Source: RBG-16-66-20 sp049651845
GTDB lineage: Bacteria; Pseudomonadota; Gammaproteobacteria; Burkholderiales; SG8-39
Assembly (NCBI GenBank): GCA_049651845.1
Contig: JBASCW010000060.1
Span: 1-47,450, forward strand
Length of the DNA: 47,450 nt
Direction of reading: 5' to 3'
The position numbers and the translations under genes are program-made. Below the pieces are notes generated by a model that did no database searches, was not told the DNA's origin, and was given only the letters and a program-made list of their open reading frames with translations. Numbering within the stretch: the stretch's first letter is position 1; the number at the start of each line of letters is the position of its first letter. Below, in pieces: positions 8,972-18,853 of this stretch.

Positions 8972-10089
8972 GCGCGCGCCGCACCCGCATCCCGACGATC
9001 GAGCGCTACCTGGCGCGGCAGATCTACGCCGCGGTGGGCTTCGTGCTGCTCGGCTTCCTCGGGCTGTTCGCGTTCTTCGACCTGATCGCCGAGCTGCGCG
9101 ACCTCGGCAACGGCAACTACCACCTGCGGCAGATCTTCACGGTGGTCGCGCTCTGGGTGCCCGGCCATGCCTACGAGCTGCTGCCGATCGCCGTGCTGAT
9201 CGGCTCGCTCTATGTGCTCGCGCACCTGTCGAGCAATTCCGAGTACACCGTGATGCGCGCCTCCGGCCTGTCGCCGGGCCGCGCCGGCGTCATGCTCGCC
9301 AAGGTCGGGCTGGTGTTCGTCGTCGGCACGTTCGCGGTCGGCGAGTGGATCGCGCCGGCGAGCGAGGAGCTCGCGCAGCAGGTGCGCATGCGCGCGATGC
9401 ACTCGCTGATTGGCGGCCGGCTGGGCTCCGGCCTGTGGTTCAAGGACGAGCGCTCGTTCATCAACGTGCGCGAGGCGCGCGAGGCCCACGCGCTACGCGG
9501 CGTACGCATCTACGAGTTCGACTCGGCCTACCGGCTGCGGCAGATCACTGTGGCCGAGCGCGCCGAGTACGCCGGCGACGGCAGCTGGCGCCTGCTCGGC
9601 GTCGCGCAGACGCTGTTCGGGCCGGCGGGCCCGCGCACCGCGCGCCACGCCGAAGCCGCGTGGCGCTCGGCGATGAGCCCGGACCTGCTCAACGTGCTGA
9701 TCGTGGCTCCCGAGCGCATGTCGGCGTGGAAGCTGTACCGCTACCAGCAGCATCTGGCGGACAACAAGCAGAAGACCGAGCGCTACGAGATCGCGTTGTG
9801 GAAGAAGCTGTTCTACCCGCTCGCCACGCTGGTGATGATGGCGCTCGCGCTGCCGTTCGCGTACATGCACGCGCGCTCGGGCATGGTCGGCATCAAGGTG
9901 TTCTTCGGCATCCTGCTGGGCATCGTGTTCCACATGCTCAACAGCCTGTTCTCGCACATCGGCTTGCTCAAGGAGTGGCCGCCGATTGCCGCGGCCGCGG
10001 TGCCGAGCATCCTGTTCCTCGCCACCGCGGTGCTGATGATGGTGTGGATCGAGAAGCTGCGGCCGGTCTGGGTACGCCTGCGCGGCTAG
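8968..10089 (+). CDS. lptG: LPS export permease LptG
   Basis: Partner of LptF in the LPS extractor. The 373-residue protein has the same six-helix plan with a periplasmic jellyroll. Key stretches are TIERYLARQIYAAVGFVLLG at the start, SSNSEYTVMRASGLSPGRAG (coupling helix) and WKKLFYPLATLVMMALALPF in the C-terminal membrane domain. The ATG at 8968 overlaps the lptF stop, so the two are translated together and probably made in equal amounts. Its 3' end lies three bases from the convergent RDD gene. Confidence 0.95.
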   Translation: MSARRTRIPTIERYLARQIYAAVGFVLLGFLGLFAFFDLIAELRDLGNGNYHLRQIFTVVALWVPGHAYELLPIAVLIGSLYVLAHLSSNSEYTVMRASGLSPGRAGVMLAKVGLVFVVGTFAVGEWIAPASEELAQQVRMRAMHSLIGGRLGSGLWFKDERSFINVREAREAHALRGVRIYEFDSAYRLRQITVAERAEYAGDGSWRLLGVAQTLFGPAGPRTARHAEAAWRSAMSPDLLNVLIVAPERMSAWKLYRYQQHLADNKQKTERYEIALWKKLFYPLATLVMMALALPFAYMHARSGMVGIKVFFGILLGIVFHMLNSLFSHIGLLKEWPPIAAAAVPSILFLATAVLMMVWIEKLRPVWVRLRG

Positions 10090-10092
10090 CGG

Positions 10093-10554
10093 CTACGGCA
10101 CCGGTATCAGCAGGCTGCCCGCCAGGCGGTCGTGCAGGAACTGGCGGTCGCGGTCCACGAGGGCCCAGGCGATGCCGATCCCCGTCGGCACGAGGGCCAG
10201 CGCATAGACGAAGCGCAGCAGCGCCATGCGCGGGGAAACGCGCCGGTGGGCGTCCCTGGCCACCAGGCGCATGCGCCAGGTCTTCATCGCCAGCGTCTGG
10301 CCGCCGCGCAGCCAGCACCAGACGAAGTAGCTCGCGAACACCGCGAGCACGAACAGCTGCAGCAGGTGGCGCCGCCAGCCCTCGATGACGAGCGTGCCGG
10401 CGGCGAACTGGAACAGCCAGGTGGCGACGAAGCCGACGGCGAACAGCAGGATGAACTCGTACAGCATGCTCGCGAGGCGCCGCAGGATGGAGGGCGCAGC
10501 GTCCGCGCCAGCGGGGGGCGGGGCGGGCGCGCTCTGCGCGCGTTCGCCGCTCAC
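10093..10554 (-). CDS. RDD family membrane protein
   Basis: A 153-residue inner-membrane protein with about three hydrophobic segments: LYEFILLFAVGFVATWLF, a second in the HLLQLFVLAVFASYFVWCWL stretch and a third near LLRFVYALALVPTGIGIAWA. The family's arginine and aspartates appear as RRLASM before the first helix and DRQFLHDRLAGS at the end. RDD proteins have been linked to ion exchange or small-molecule transport, but this member's role is unknown. The GTG start at 10554 overlaps the stop of the DUF3106 gene (GTGA). It is the last gene of the four-gene run begun by the sigma factor. Confidence 0.85.
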   Translation of the reverse strand: MSGERAQSAPAPPPAGADAAPSILRRLASMLYEFILLFAVGFVATWLFQFAAGTLVIEGWRRHLLQLFVLAVFASYFVWCWLRGGQTLAMKTWRMRLVARDAHRRVSPRMALLRFVYALALVPTGIGIAWALVDRDRQFLHDRLAGSLLIPVP

Positions 10555-11060
10555 AGCGGCGTATCGGCGGGCGCGTTCTGCGTCGTTCCCGGCTTTTTCG
10601 CCGGCGCGCGCTTGCGGCGCTCCGCGGGCCGCACGTAGCCCGGCGGCACGTCGAACATGCGCTTCTCCTCGGGCGGCAGCGCCTGGTACTCGGCCCAGTA
10701 GTGGCGCAGCTCGTCGCGCCGCTCGGGCGCGGCCTTGCCGTAGCTGCGGTAGCGCTCGCGCGCCTGCCAGCGCTGCTCCGGCGTGAGCTTGGCCCACTTC
10801 TGCATGCGCGTCTGCACGCGCTTCTGCTCCTCGGGCTGCATCTTCGGATAGCGCTTGGCGATGCCGAGCCATTTCACCTTCTGCTCGCGCGAGAGCTGCT
10901 TGTCCCACTCGGGCGCGAGCGGCGCGAGGATCTGCTGCTGGTCGGCGGTGAGCGAAGCCCATTGCGGCCCTTCCACCTTCGGACCCGCGCCGGCGGCCGT
11001 CGTCGCCGCAGTTGCGGCGAACAGGAGCAGCAGGACAGCCGCGGTGAGCGCGCGACGCAT
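10551..11060 (-). CDS. DUF3106 periplasmic protein
   Basis: A 169-residue exported protein with a clear signal peptide (MRRALTAAVLLLLFAATAAT, cut near residue 24). The mature part repeats the pattern W..L...Q...L.PL...W (WASLTADQQQILAPLAPEWD, then KWLGIAKRYPKM, then WAKLTPEQRWQARERYR), the hallmark of DUF3106. The layout suggests a helical, stress-sensor-like periplasmic domain similar in style to Spy or RseA partners. The C-terminus is basic. It sits between DUF3619 and RDD genes and downstream of a sigma factor, so a role in the envelope response controlled by that sigma factor is a fair inference. Confidence 0.85.
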   Translation of the reverse strand: MRRALTAAVLLLLFAATAATTAAGAGPKVEGPQWASLTADQQQILAPLAPEWDKQLSREQKVKWLGIAKRYPKMQPEEQKRVQTRMQKWAKLTPEQRWQARERYRSYGKAAPERRDELRHYWAEYQALPPEEKRMFDVPPGYVRPAERRKRAPAKKPGTTQNAPADTPL

Positions 11061-11455
11061 CAGCGATTGTCCGCGGCGACCTTCTTGAGCCAGGCTTCGA
11101 AGCCGCGGTCGAGATAGGCGTCGATCGGCAGGTCGTCGGTGAGCAGCTGCGCGTCGAGCTCCTCGACATCGGCGGCGCGCCGATCCTGCTGCCAGCTGTA
11201 GATCTGCACCAGCCCGGCGACCAGCAGGACGAGCGGCAGCAGCACGCGCAGCGAGAAGCCGCCGACGCCGCCGAAGCCGCCGAGCAGGCCCGATGCGGAC
11301 GCGCGCACCCGGGCGAACGCCGGCTCGCGCTCGGGCTTGCGCACGGCCAGGGCGCGCTCGCGCGCCGCTTGCAGGCGCGCCGCGACGCGCGCATCCAGGC
11401 GCGCGCCCTCATTGAGGGCCTGGCGAATCTTGTTGGCGAACTTGATCTCGTTCAT
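11060..11455 (-). CDS. DUF3619 membrane protein, candidate anti-sigma partner
   Basis: A 131-residue protein with a cytoplasmic N-terminal helix (FANKIRQALNEGARLDARVA), one membrane segment around residues 78-92 (SLRVLLPLVLLVAGLVQIYS) and a short periplasmic tail rich in acidic residues. This topology, and a start overlapping the sigma-factor stop (ATGA), is what an anti-sigma factor would show. The DUF3619 family is uncharacterised, so the anti-sigma role is inference from position and topology. The stop shares one base with the DUF3106 start, so the whole run is a tight operon. Confidence 0.82.
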   Translation of the reverse strand: MNEIKFANKIRQALNEGARLDARVAARLQAARERALAVRKPEREPAFARVRASASGLLGGFGGVGGFSLRVLLPLVLLVAGLVQIYSWQQDRRAADVEELDAQLLTDDLPIDAYLDRGFEAWLKKVAADNR

Positions 11456-12021
11456 AGGGTTATGCCGCGCGCGCGTAGCGCGGCCGCCAAAGCGTGCGTC
11501 GCCCGGGAGCAATGCGTCTTCACGCTGCCCTCCGAGCATCCCATGGCTCTAGCGGTTTCCGCGACGTCCAGTTCCTCCCAGTAACGCATCAGGAATGCCT
11601 CGCGTTGACGCGCCGGCAGGCGCGCAACCTCTTGCTCAATGATTTCAAGAACTTGAACGCGCTCTAACCGGTCCGGCGGGGCCTCCTCGCGATTCGACTC
11701 GCCGGCGGCCTGCAAAGTTTCCAGCGGATCCTGCTCGTCGTCGGCGTCGCGGCCCGGGGTGAGGCTGGAGATCAGTGTGGTCCACAGCGAACGCACCTTC
11801 TGGCGCCGGAACCAGTCGCGGATCGCGTTCTGCAGGATGCGCTGGAACAGCGGCGGCAGCTCGCCCGCGTCGCGGTCGCCGTAGCTTTGCGCGAGGCGCA
11901 GCATCGCGTCCTGGACGACGTCGAGTGCCGCTTCCTCGTCGCGAACGGCGAACACCGCCTGCTTGAAGGCGCGCCGTTCGACGCCCGCGAGGAACGCCGA
12001 CAATTCACTGCGCGATGCCAG
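11452..12021 (-). CDS. ECF-like RNA polymerase sigma factor
   Basis: The protein has sigma region 2 (RRAFKQAVFAVRDEEAALDV and VVQDAMLRLAQSY), a linker, and sigma region 4 with LPARQREAFLMRYWEEL and the helix-turn-helix DVAETARAMGCSEGSVKTHC. It directs RNA polymerase to an unknown regulon. The related betaproteobacterial proteins begin M-A-S/T-R-x-E-L; here that residue is a CTG at 12021, preceded by GGGAGG at proper spacing, giving 189 residues. The alternative is an ATG at 12108 (218 residues) with no homologous start and no good ribosome binding site. Its operon goes on with DUF3619, DUF3106 and RDD. It is divergent from ilvB. Confidence 0.88.
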   Translation of the reverse strand: MASRSELSAFLAGVERRAFKQAVFAVRDEEAALDVVQDAMLRLAQSYGDRDAGELPPLFQRILQNAIRDWFRRQKVRSLWTTLISSLTPGRDADDEQDPLETLQAAGESNREEAPPDRLERVQVLEIIEQEVARLPARQREAFLMRYWEELDVAETARAMGCSEGSVKTHCSRATHALAAALRARGITL

Positions 12022-12098
12022 TGTTGTCCTCCCGGGCCGGGTCGCCGGCCCCTCGCGCGATGGTATCAAACCGCGCGCCGCGAACGCCCCGCTCCGGC

Positions 12099-12127
12099 TT
12101 GACCGCATCGCAGCAAGCCGTTAATCT
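12099..12127 (+). promoter_or_regulatory. Candidate sigma70 promoter of the ilv operon
   Basis: TTGACC (12099-12104) stands 17 bp before TAATCT (12122-12127), about 33 bp ahead of the ilvB start. The -35 is close to consensus; the -10 is weak. No leader peptide or riboswitch-like fold is evident between it and ilvB. Confidence 0.35.
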
Positions 12128-12159
12128 TCAAAGCTTTTCCGGGCAGGGACCCCTACCAC

Positions 12160-13872
12160 ATGGATCGCGTCAAGAGCGAAGTGCTGAGCGGAGCCGAGAT
12201 CGTCGTTCGCTGCCTGCAGGCAGAGGGCGTCGACGTCGTATTCGGCTATCCGGGCGGCGCGGTCCTGTGGATCTACGACGAGCTGTTCAAGCAGGACAAG
12301 GTGCGCCACGTTCTGGTGCGCCACGAGCAGGGCGCGGCGCACGCCGCCGATGGCTACTCGCGCAGTTCGCACAAAGTCGGAGTATGTCTCGTCACCTCCG
12401 GGCCGGGACTGACCAACGCGGTCACGGGTATCGCGACGGCGTACATGGACTCGGTGCCGATGGTGATCATCAGCGGCCAGGTGCCGACGCACGCCATCGG
12501 CGAGGACGCGTTCCAGGAATGCGACACGGTCGGCATCACGCGCCCCTGCGTGAAGCACAACTTCCTGGTGCGCGACGTCAAGGACCTCGCGGTGACGATG
12601 AAGAAGGCCTTCCACATCGCCACCACCGGGCGCCCGGGGCCGGTGCTCGTCGACATCCCGAAGGACGTCACCGTCAACAAGTGCGAGTTCCAGTACCCGG
12701 AATCGGTGAGCCTGCGCTCGTACAACCCGGTGCGCAAAGGCCATGCCGGGCAGATCAAGAAGGCGGTGCAGCTGCTGCTCGAGGCCGAGCGGCCTGTGAT
12801 CTACACCGGCGGCGGCGTGGTGCTGTCGAACGCCTCGGCGCAGCTGACCGACCTCGTGCGGCGCACCGGCTTTCCGGTGACCAACACGCTGATGGGTCTC
12901 GGCGCCTACCCGGCCACCGACAAGCAGTTCCTCGGCATGCTCGGCATGCACGGCACCTACGAGGCGAACATGGCGATGCAGCATTGCGACGTGCTGCTCG
13001 CGATCGGCGCGCGGTTCGACGACCGCGTGATCGGCAACCCGGCCCACTTCGCGCAGAACCCGCGCAAGATCGTCCACATCGACATCGACCCGTCGTCGAT
13101 CTCCAAGCGCGTGAAGGTCGACGTGCCGATCGTCGGAAATATTCCGGACGTCCTGAATGATTTCTTGAGCTTGATTGGAGAACAGAAGACAAGAAACATC
13201 TCCGTTTGGTGGAAGCAGATCGAGGACTGGCGCGGCAAGGACTGCCTGAAGTACGACCGCAAGGCGAAGATCATCAAGCCGCAGTTCGTGCTGGAGAAGC
13301 TCTACGAGGTCACCGGCGGCGATGCGATCATCACCTCGGATGTCGGCCAGCACCAGATGTGGGCCGCGCAGTTCTACAAGTTCGAGAAGCCGCGCCGCTG
13401 GATCAACTCCGGCGGCCTCGGCACCATGGGCTTCGGCCTGCCCGCGGCGATGGGCGCGCAGATGGCCAACCCGGGCGCCACGGTGGCCTGCGTGACCGGC
13501 GAGTCCTCGATCCAGATGTGCCTGCAGGAGCTCTCGACCTGCAAGCAGTACCGGCTGCCGATCAAGATCGTCAACCTGAACAACAAGTACATGGGCATGG
13601 TGCGCCAGTGGCAGCAGTTCTTCCACGGCAACCGCTATTCCGAGTCCTACATGGACGCGCTGCCCGACTTCGTCAAGCTCGCCGAGGGCTACGGCCACTC
13701 GGGGCTGCTGATCGACAAGCCGGCCGACGTCGAGCCCGCGCTGCGCGAGACCTTCAAGCGCAAGAAGGACCTGGTGTTCCTCGACTTCATCACCGACCAG
13801 GCCGAGAACGTCTATCCGATGATCCCCGGCGGCAAGGGGATCACGGAAATGATCCTGTCCGAGGATCTCTGA
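12160..13872 (+). CDS. ilvB: Acetolactate synthase large (catalytic) subunit
   Basis: A thiamine-diphosphate enzyme that joins two pyruvates to acetolactate, or pyruvate and 2-oxobutyrate to acetohydroxybutyrate. It is the first common step of valine, leucine and isoleucine synthesis. The 570 residues comprise an N-terminal PYR domain with the catalytic Glu56 in VRHEQGAAHAADGY, an FAD-binding middle domain and a C-terminal PP domain. The diphosphate/Mg motif is G-E-S-S at 447-450, with the NLNNKYMGMVRQWQ loop after it; most members have GDG or GEG there. The stop overlaps the ilvH start (TGATG). The order ilvB-ilvH-ilvC is the standard betaproteobacterial operon. Confidence 0.97.
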   Translation: MDRVKSEVLSGAEIVVRCLQAEGVDVVFGYPGGAVLWIYDELFKQDKVRHVLVRHEQGAAHAADGYSRSSHKVGVCLVTSGPGLTNAVTGIATAYMDSVPMVIISGQVPTHAIGEDAFQECDTVGITRPCVKHNFLVRDVKDLAVTMKKAFHIATTGRPGPVLVDIPKDVTVNKCEFQYPESVSLRSYNPVRKGHAGQIKKAVQLLLEAERPVIYTGGGVVLSNASAQLTDLVRRTGFPVTNTLMGLGAYPATDKQFLGMLGMHGTYEANMAMQHCDVLLAIGARFDDRVIGNPAHFAQNPRKIVHIDIDPSSISKRVKVDVPIVGNIPDVLNDFLSLIGEQKTRNISVWWKQIEDWRGKDCLKYDRKAKIIKPQFVLEKLYEVTGGDAIITSDVGQHQMWAAQFYKFEKPRRWINSGGLGTMGFGLPAAMGAQMANPGATVACVTGESSIQMCLQELSTCKQYRLPIKIVNLNNKYMGMVRQWQQFFHGNRYSESYMDALPDFVKLAEGYGHSGLLIDKPADVEPALRETFKRKKDLVFLDFITDQAENVYPMIPGGKGITEMILSEDL

Positions 13873-14363
13873 TGCGCCACATCATCTCGATCCTCGTCGA
13901 GAACGAGGCCGGCGCGCTTTCGCGCATCTCCAACATGTTCTCGGCACGCGGCTACAACATCGAGTCGCTCACCGTGGCGCCGACCGAGGACGCCTCGATG
14001 TCACGCATGACCGTGGTCACCAAGGGCTCCGACGACGTGATCGAGAAGATCACCAAGCAGCTCAACAAGCTGGTCGACGTGGTCAAGGTGGTGGACCTTT
14101 CGGAGGCCGAGCACATCGAGCGCGAGCTGATGCTGATCAAGGTGCGCGCCGGCGCCAAGGAGCGCGAGGACCTCAAGCGCATGGCCGACATCTTCCGCGG
14201 CCGCGTGATCGACGTCTCGGACAACACCTACACCATCGAGCTCACCGGCGACGGCGCCAAGCTCGACGCCTTCATCCAGGCGCTGGACCAGGGCGCGATT
14301 CTGGAAACCGTACGCACAGGTGCCAGCGGCATCGGCCGCGGCAATCGAATTCTCAGAGTGTAA
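13872..14363 (+). CDS. ilvH: Acetolactate synthase small (regulatory) subunit
   Basis: The 163-residue regulatory partner of IlvB. The N-terminal ACT domain is plain in MRHIISILVENEAGALSRIS and RGYNIESLTVAPTED; this site binds valine for feedback control and activates the large subunit. A second ACT-like domain covers about residues 80-163. The ATG overlaps the ilvB stop, which helps balanced synthesis. Nine bases follow before ilvC. Confidence 0.97.
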   Translation: MRHIISILVENEAGALSRISNMFSARGYNIESLTVAPTEDASMSRMTVVTKGSDDVIEKITKQLNKLVDVVKVVDLSEAEHIERELMLIKVRAGAKEREDLKRMADIFRGRVIDVSDNTYTIELTGDGAKLDAFIQALDQGAILETVRTGASGIGRGNRILRV

Positions 14364-14372
14364 GGAACGACC

Positions 14373-15389
14373 ATGAAAGTCTATTACGACAAGGACGCCG
14401 ACCTCTCGCTGGTCAAGGGCAAGAAGGTCACGATCCTCGGCTACGGCTCACAGGGCCACGCGCACGCGCTCAACCTGCACGATTCCGGCATGAAAGTCAC
14501 CGTCGGCCTGCGCAAGGGCGGCGCCAGCTGGGACAAGGCGAAGAAGGCGGGCCTCAAGGTCGCCGAGGTCGGCGAGGCGGTGCGCAGCGCCGACATCGTC
14601 ATGATGCTGCTGCCCGACGAGCACATCGCGGCGGTCTACCAGATGGAGGTCGAGCCCAACCTCAAGAAGGGCGGCGCGCTCGCCTTCGCGCACGGCTTCA
14701 ACGTGCACTACGGCCAGGTGCAGCCGCGCAAGGACCTCGACGTCTGGATGGTCGCACCCAAGGCGCCCGGCCATACGGTGCGCTCGACCTACGCCGCGGG
14801 CGGCGGCACGCCGATGCTGGTCGCGGTGCACCAGAACCCGTCGAAGAAGGCGCGCGACATGGCGCTCTCCTACGCCGCGGCGATCGGCGGCGGCAAGGCC
14901 GGCATCATCGAGACCAACTTCAAGGAAGAGACGGAGACCGACCTGTTCGGCGAGCAGACGGTGCTCTGCGGCGGCTGCGTGGAGCTCGTCAAGGCCGGCT
15001 TCGACACGCTGGTCGAGGCGGGCTACGCACCCGAGATGGCGTACTTCGAGTGCCTGCACGAGCTAAAGCTCATCGTCGACCTGATGTACGAGGGCGGCAT
15101 CGGCACCATGAACTACTCGATCTCGAACAACGCCGAGTACGGCGAGTACGTGAGCGGCCCCAAGATCATCGACGCGGGTGTGCGGGCGCGCATGAAGGAG
15201 GTGCTCGGCCGCATCCAGTCCGGCGAGTACGCCAAGGAGTTCGTGCTCGAGAACCGCGCCGGCGCGCCGACGCTGATGTCGCGCCGCCGCCAGACCGCGG
15301 AGCACCCGATCGAGAAGGTCGGCGGGCGGCTGCGCGAGATGATGCCCTGGATACGCAAGAACCGGCTCGTCGATCAATCGAAAAACTAA
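14373..15389 (+). CDS. ilvC: Ketol-acid reductoisomerase (NADP+)
   Basis: Catalyses the Mg-dependent alkyl shift and NADPH reduction of acetolactate and acetohydroxybutyrate. The 338-residue length marks the short class I form. The Rossmann motif GYGSQGHAHALNLHDSG lies at residues 23-39, with LRKGGASW as the NADPH specificity loop. The knotted C-terminal domain carries the Mg ligands in EETETDLFGEQTVLCGG and the ECLHELKLIVDLMYEGG stretch. The stop shares one base with the psd start (TAATG). Confidence 0.97.
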   Translation: MKVYYDKDADLSLVKGKKVTILGYGSQGHAHALNLHDSGMKVTVGLRKGGASWDKAKKAGLKVAEVGEAVRSADIVMMLLPDEHIAAVYQMEVEPNLKKGGALAFAHGFNVHYGQVQPRKDLDVWMVAPKAPGHTVRSTYAAGGGTPMLVAVHQNPSKKARDMALSYAAAIGGGKAGIIETNFKEETETDLFGEQTVLCGGCVELVKAGFDTLVEAGYAPEMAYFECLHELKLIVDLMYEGGIGTMNYSISNNAEYGEYVSGPKIIDAGVRARMKEVLGRIQSGEYAKEFVLENRAGAPTLMSRRRQTAEHPIEKVGGRLREMMPWIRKNRLVDQSKN

Positions 15390-16054
15390 TGGCGTATCCC
15401 CACCCTCTCATCGCTCGGGAGGGATGGCCGTTCCTCGCGATCGGCGTGGTCGTTTCGTTGCTCGCCGATTTCTTCCTGGGGTTCTTCTGGTCGCTGCCGT
15501 TCTGGGCGGCGACCCTGTTCGTGCTGCAGTTCTTCCGCGATCCCGCGCGCCGGGTGCCCGAGGACCCGCTCGCGGTGCTCGCGCCCGCGGACGGGCGCAT
15601 CGTCTCGGTCGGCAAGGCGCGCGATCCCTATCTCCAGCGCGAAGCGCTCAAGATCTCGGTGTTCATGAACGTGTTCAACGTGCACTCCAACCGCTCGCCG
15701 GTGGACGGCACGGTGAAGCAGCGCTGGTACCACGCCGGCTCGTTCCTGAACGCCGCGCTCGACAAGGCGTCCCTGGAGAACGAGCGCAACGCGCTCTGGC
15801 TGCAGACGCGTGACGGCGCGGACGTGACCTGCGTGCAGATCGCCGGCTTGGTCGCGCGCCGGATACTCTGCTATGTTGACCGGGGCGCGGAGCTCGAGCG
15901 GGGGCAGCGCTACGGCTTCATCCGCTTCGGCTCGCGCGTGGACGTCTACCTGCCGCCGGACGCCCGGGTCAACGCCGCGCTGGGCGACAAGGTGTACGCT
16001 ACCGAGAGCGTGCTCGCATGGCTGACGGCCCAATCCACGAAGGCAGCGAACTAG
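15389..16054 (+). CDS. psd: Phosphatidylserine decarboxylase (short form)
   Basis: A membrane-bound pyruvoyl enzyme that converts phosphatidylserine to phosphatidylethanolamine. The 221-residue protein has two N-terminal membrane segments (about 12-47). The self-cleavage site is Gly181-Ser182 in RFGSRVDVYLP, where the new serine becomes the pyruvoyl group of the alpha chain. Conserved stretches LAPADGRIVSV and FMNVFNVHSNRSPVDG are present. This is the short form found in Burkholderiales and rhizobia. Its 3' end overlaps pssA by 37 bp, so the two steps of PE synthesis are coupled. Confidence 0.95.
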   Translation: MAYPHPLIAREGWPFLAIGVVVSLLADFFLGFFWSLPFWAATLFVLQFFRDPARRVPEDPLAVLAPADGRIVSVGKARDPYLQREALKISVFMNVFNVHSNRSPVDGTVKQRWYHAGSFLNAALDKASLENERNALWLQTRDGADVTCVQIAGLVARRILCYVDRGAELERGQRYGFIRFGSRVDVYLPPDARVNAALGDKVYATESVLAWLTAQSTKAAN

Positions 16055-16821
16055 CCCCCGGCGCGCCCAGCCCGGGCTCGCTCGGCGCCCTGCGCAGGCG
16101 CGGCATCTACCTGCTGCCCAACCTGTTCACCACGGGCGTGCTGTTCTGCGGCTTCTACGCCATCGTGCAGGCGATGACCGGGCACTTCGAGGTCTCCTGC
16201 ATCGCGGTCTACGTGGCGATGGTGCTCGACGGCATGGACGGGCGCGTCGCGCGCTGGACCAACACGCAGAGCGAGTTCGGCGCGCAGTACGACAGCATCG
16301 CCGACATGGTGGCCTTCGGCGCGGCGCCTGCGCTGGTCGCCTACACCTGGGTGCTCAAGGACCTGGGCACCGCGGGCTGGATCGGCGCCTTCATCTATTG
16401 CGCGGGGGCCGGCATCCGCCTCGCGCGCTTCAACGCCAACCTGGGCGTGGTCGACAAGCGCTACTTCCAGGGGCTGCCGAGCCCCTCGGGCGCGGCGGTG
16501 CTCACGGGCCTGATCTGGATGCTCACGAGCTTCGGCCTCACGCCCGATGCCTGGTACGTGGTGGCCGCCGTGACCTGGCTGATGGCGGTGTTCATCGGCG
16601 CGACCATGGTCTCGAACGTGCCGTTCTACAGCTTCAAGGAGGTCAACTGGCGCCAGCGCGTGCCGCTGTGGGTGATCCTCGTCGCGGTGCTGGCCTTCGC
16701 GGTCATCGCCTCGCGGCCCTCGCTGGTGCTGTTCGTGCTGTTCTTCGGCTATGCGCTGTCCGGCTACGCGCTCTGGACCATGGGCAAGCGGCCGTTCAAG
16801 TCCGTGTTACCGGAAGATTGA
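16018..16821 (+). CDS. pssA: CDP-diacylglycerol-serine O-phosphatidyltransferase
   Basis: Makes phosphatidylserine from CDP-diacylglycerol and serine, feeding Psd. The 267-residue protein is polytopic, with roughly six to eight membrane segments. The CDP-alcohol phosphotransferase motif is complete: D71, D74-G75, A78-R79, G88, D92 and D96 (in LDGMDGRVARW and GAQYDSIAD). The annotated ATG lies inside psd; a start nearer the first helix (IYLLPNLFTTG) is possible but no better start codon is seen. It ends 77 bp before speA. Confidence 0.95.
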   Translation: MADGPIHEGSELAPGAPSPGSLGALRRRGIYLLPNLFTTGVLFCGFYAIVQAMTGHFEVSCIAVYVAMVLDGMDGRVARWTNTQSEFGAQYDSIADMVAFGAAPALVAYTWVLKDLGTAGWIGAFIYCAGAGIRLARFNANLGVVDKRYFQGLPSPSGAAVLTGLIWMLTSFGLTPDAWYVVAAVTWLMAVFIGATMVSNVPFYSFKEVNWRQRVPLWVILVAVLAFAVIASRPSLVLFVLFFGYALSGYALWTMGKRPFKSVLPED

Positions 16822-16898
16822 GGTGCCGGCGCACGACTGCGGCCGCCGCGCGCGCGATTGTTGGATACACTGCGCTCTTTGCGCAAGCGGATGAAGAC

Positions 16899-18839
<1,941 letters not shown>

Positions 18840-18853
18840 GGGGAACGGCAACC

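Noticed and set aside
10089..10110. Terminator between lptG and the RDD gene
   Set aside because: The three-base gap and flanks show no convincing stem or T-run.
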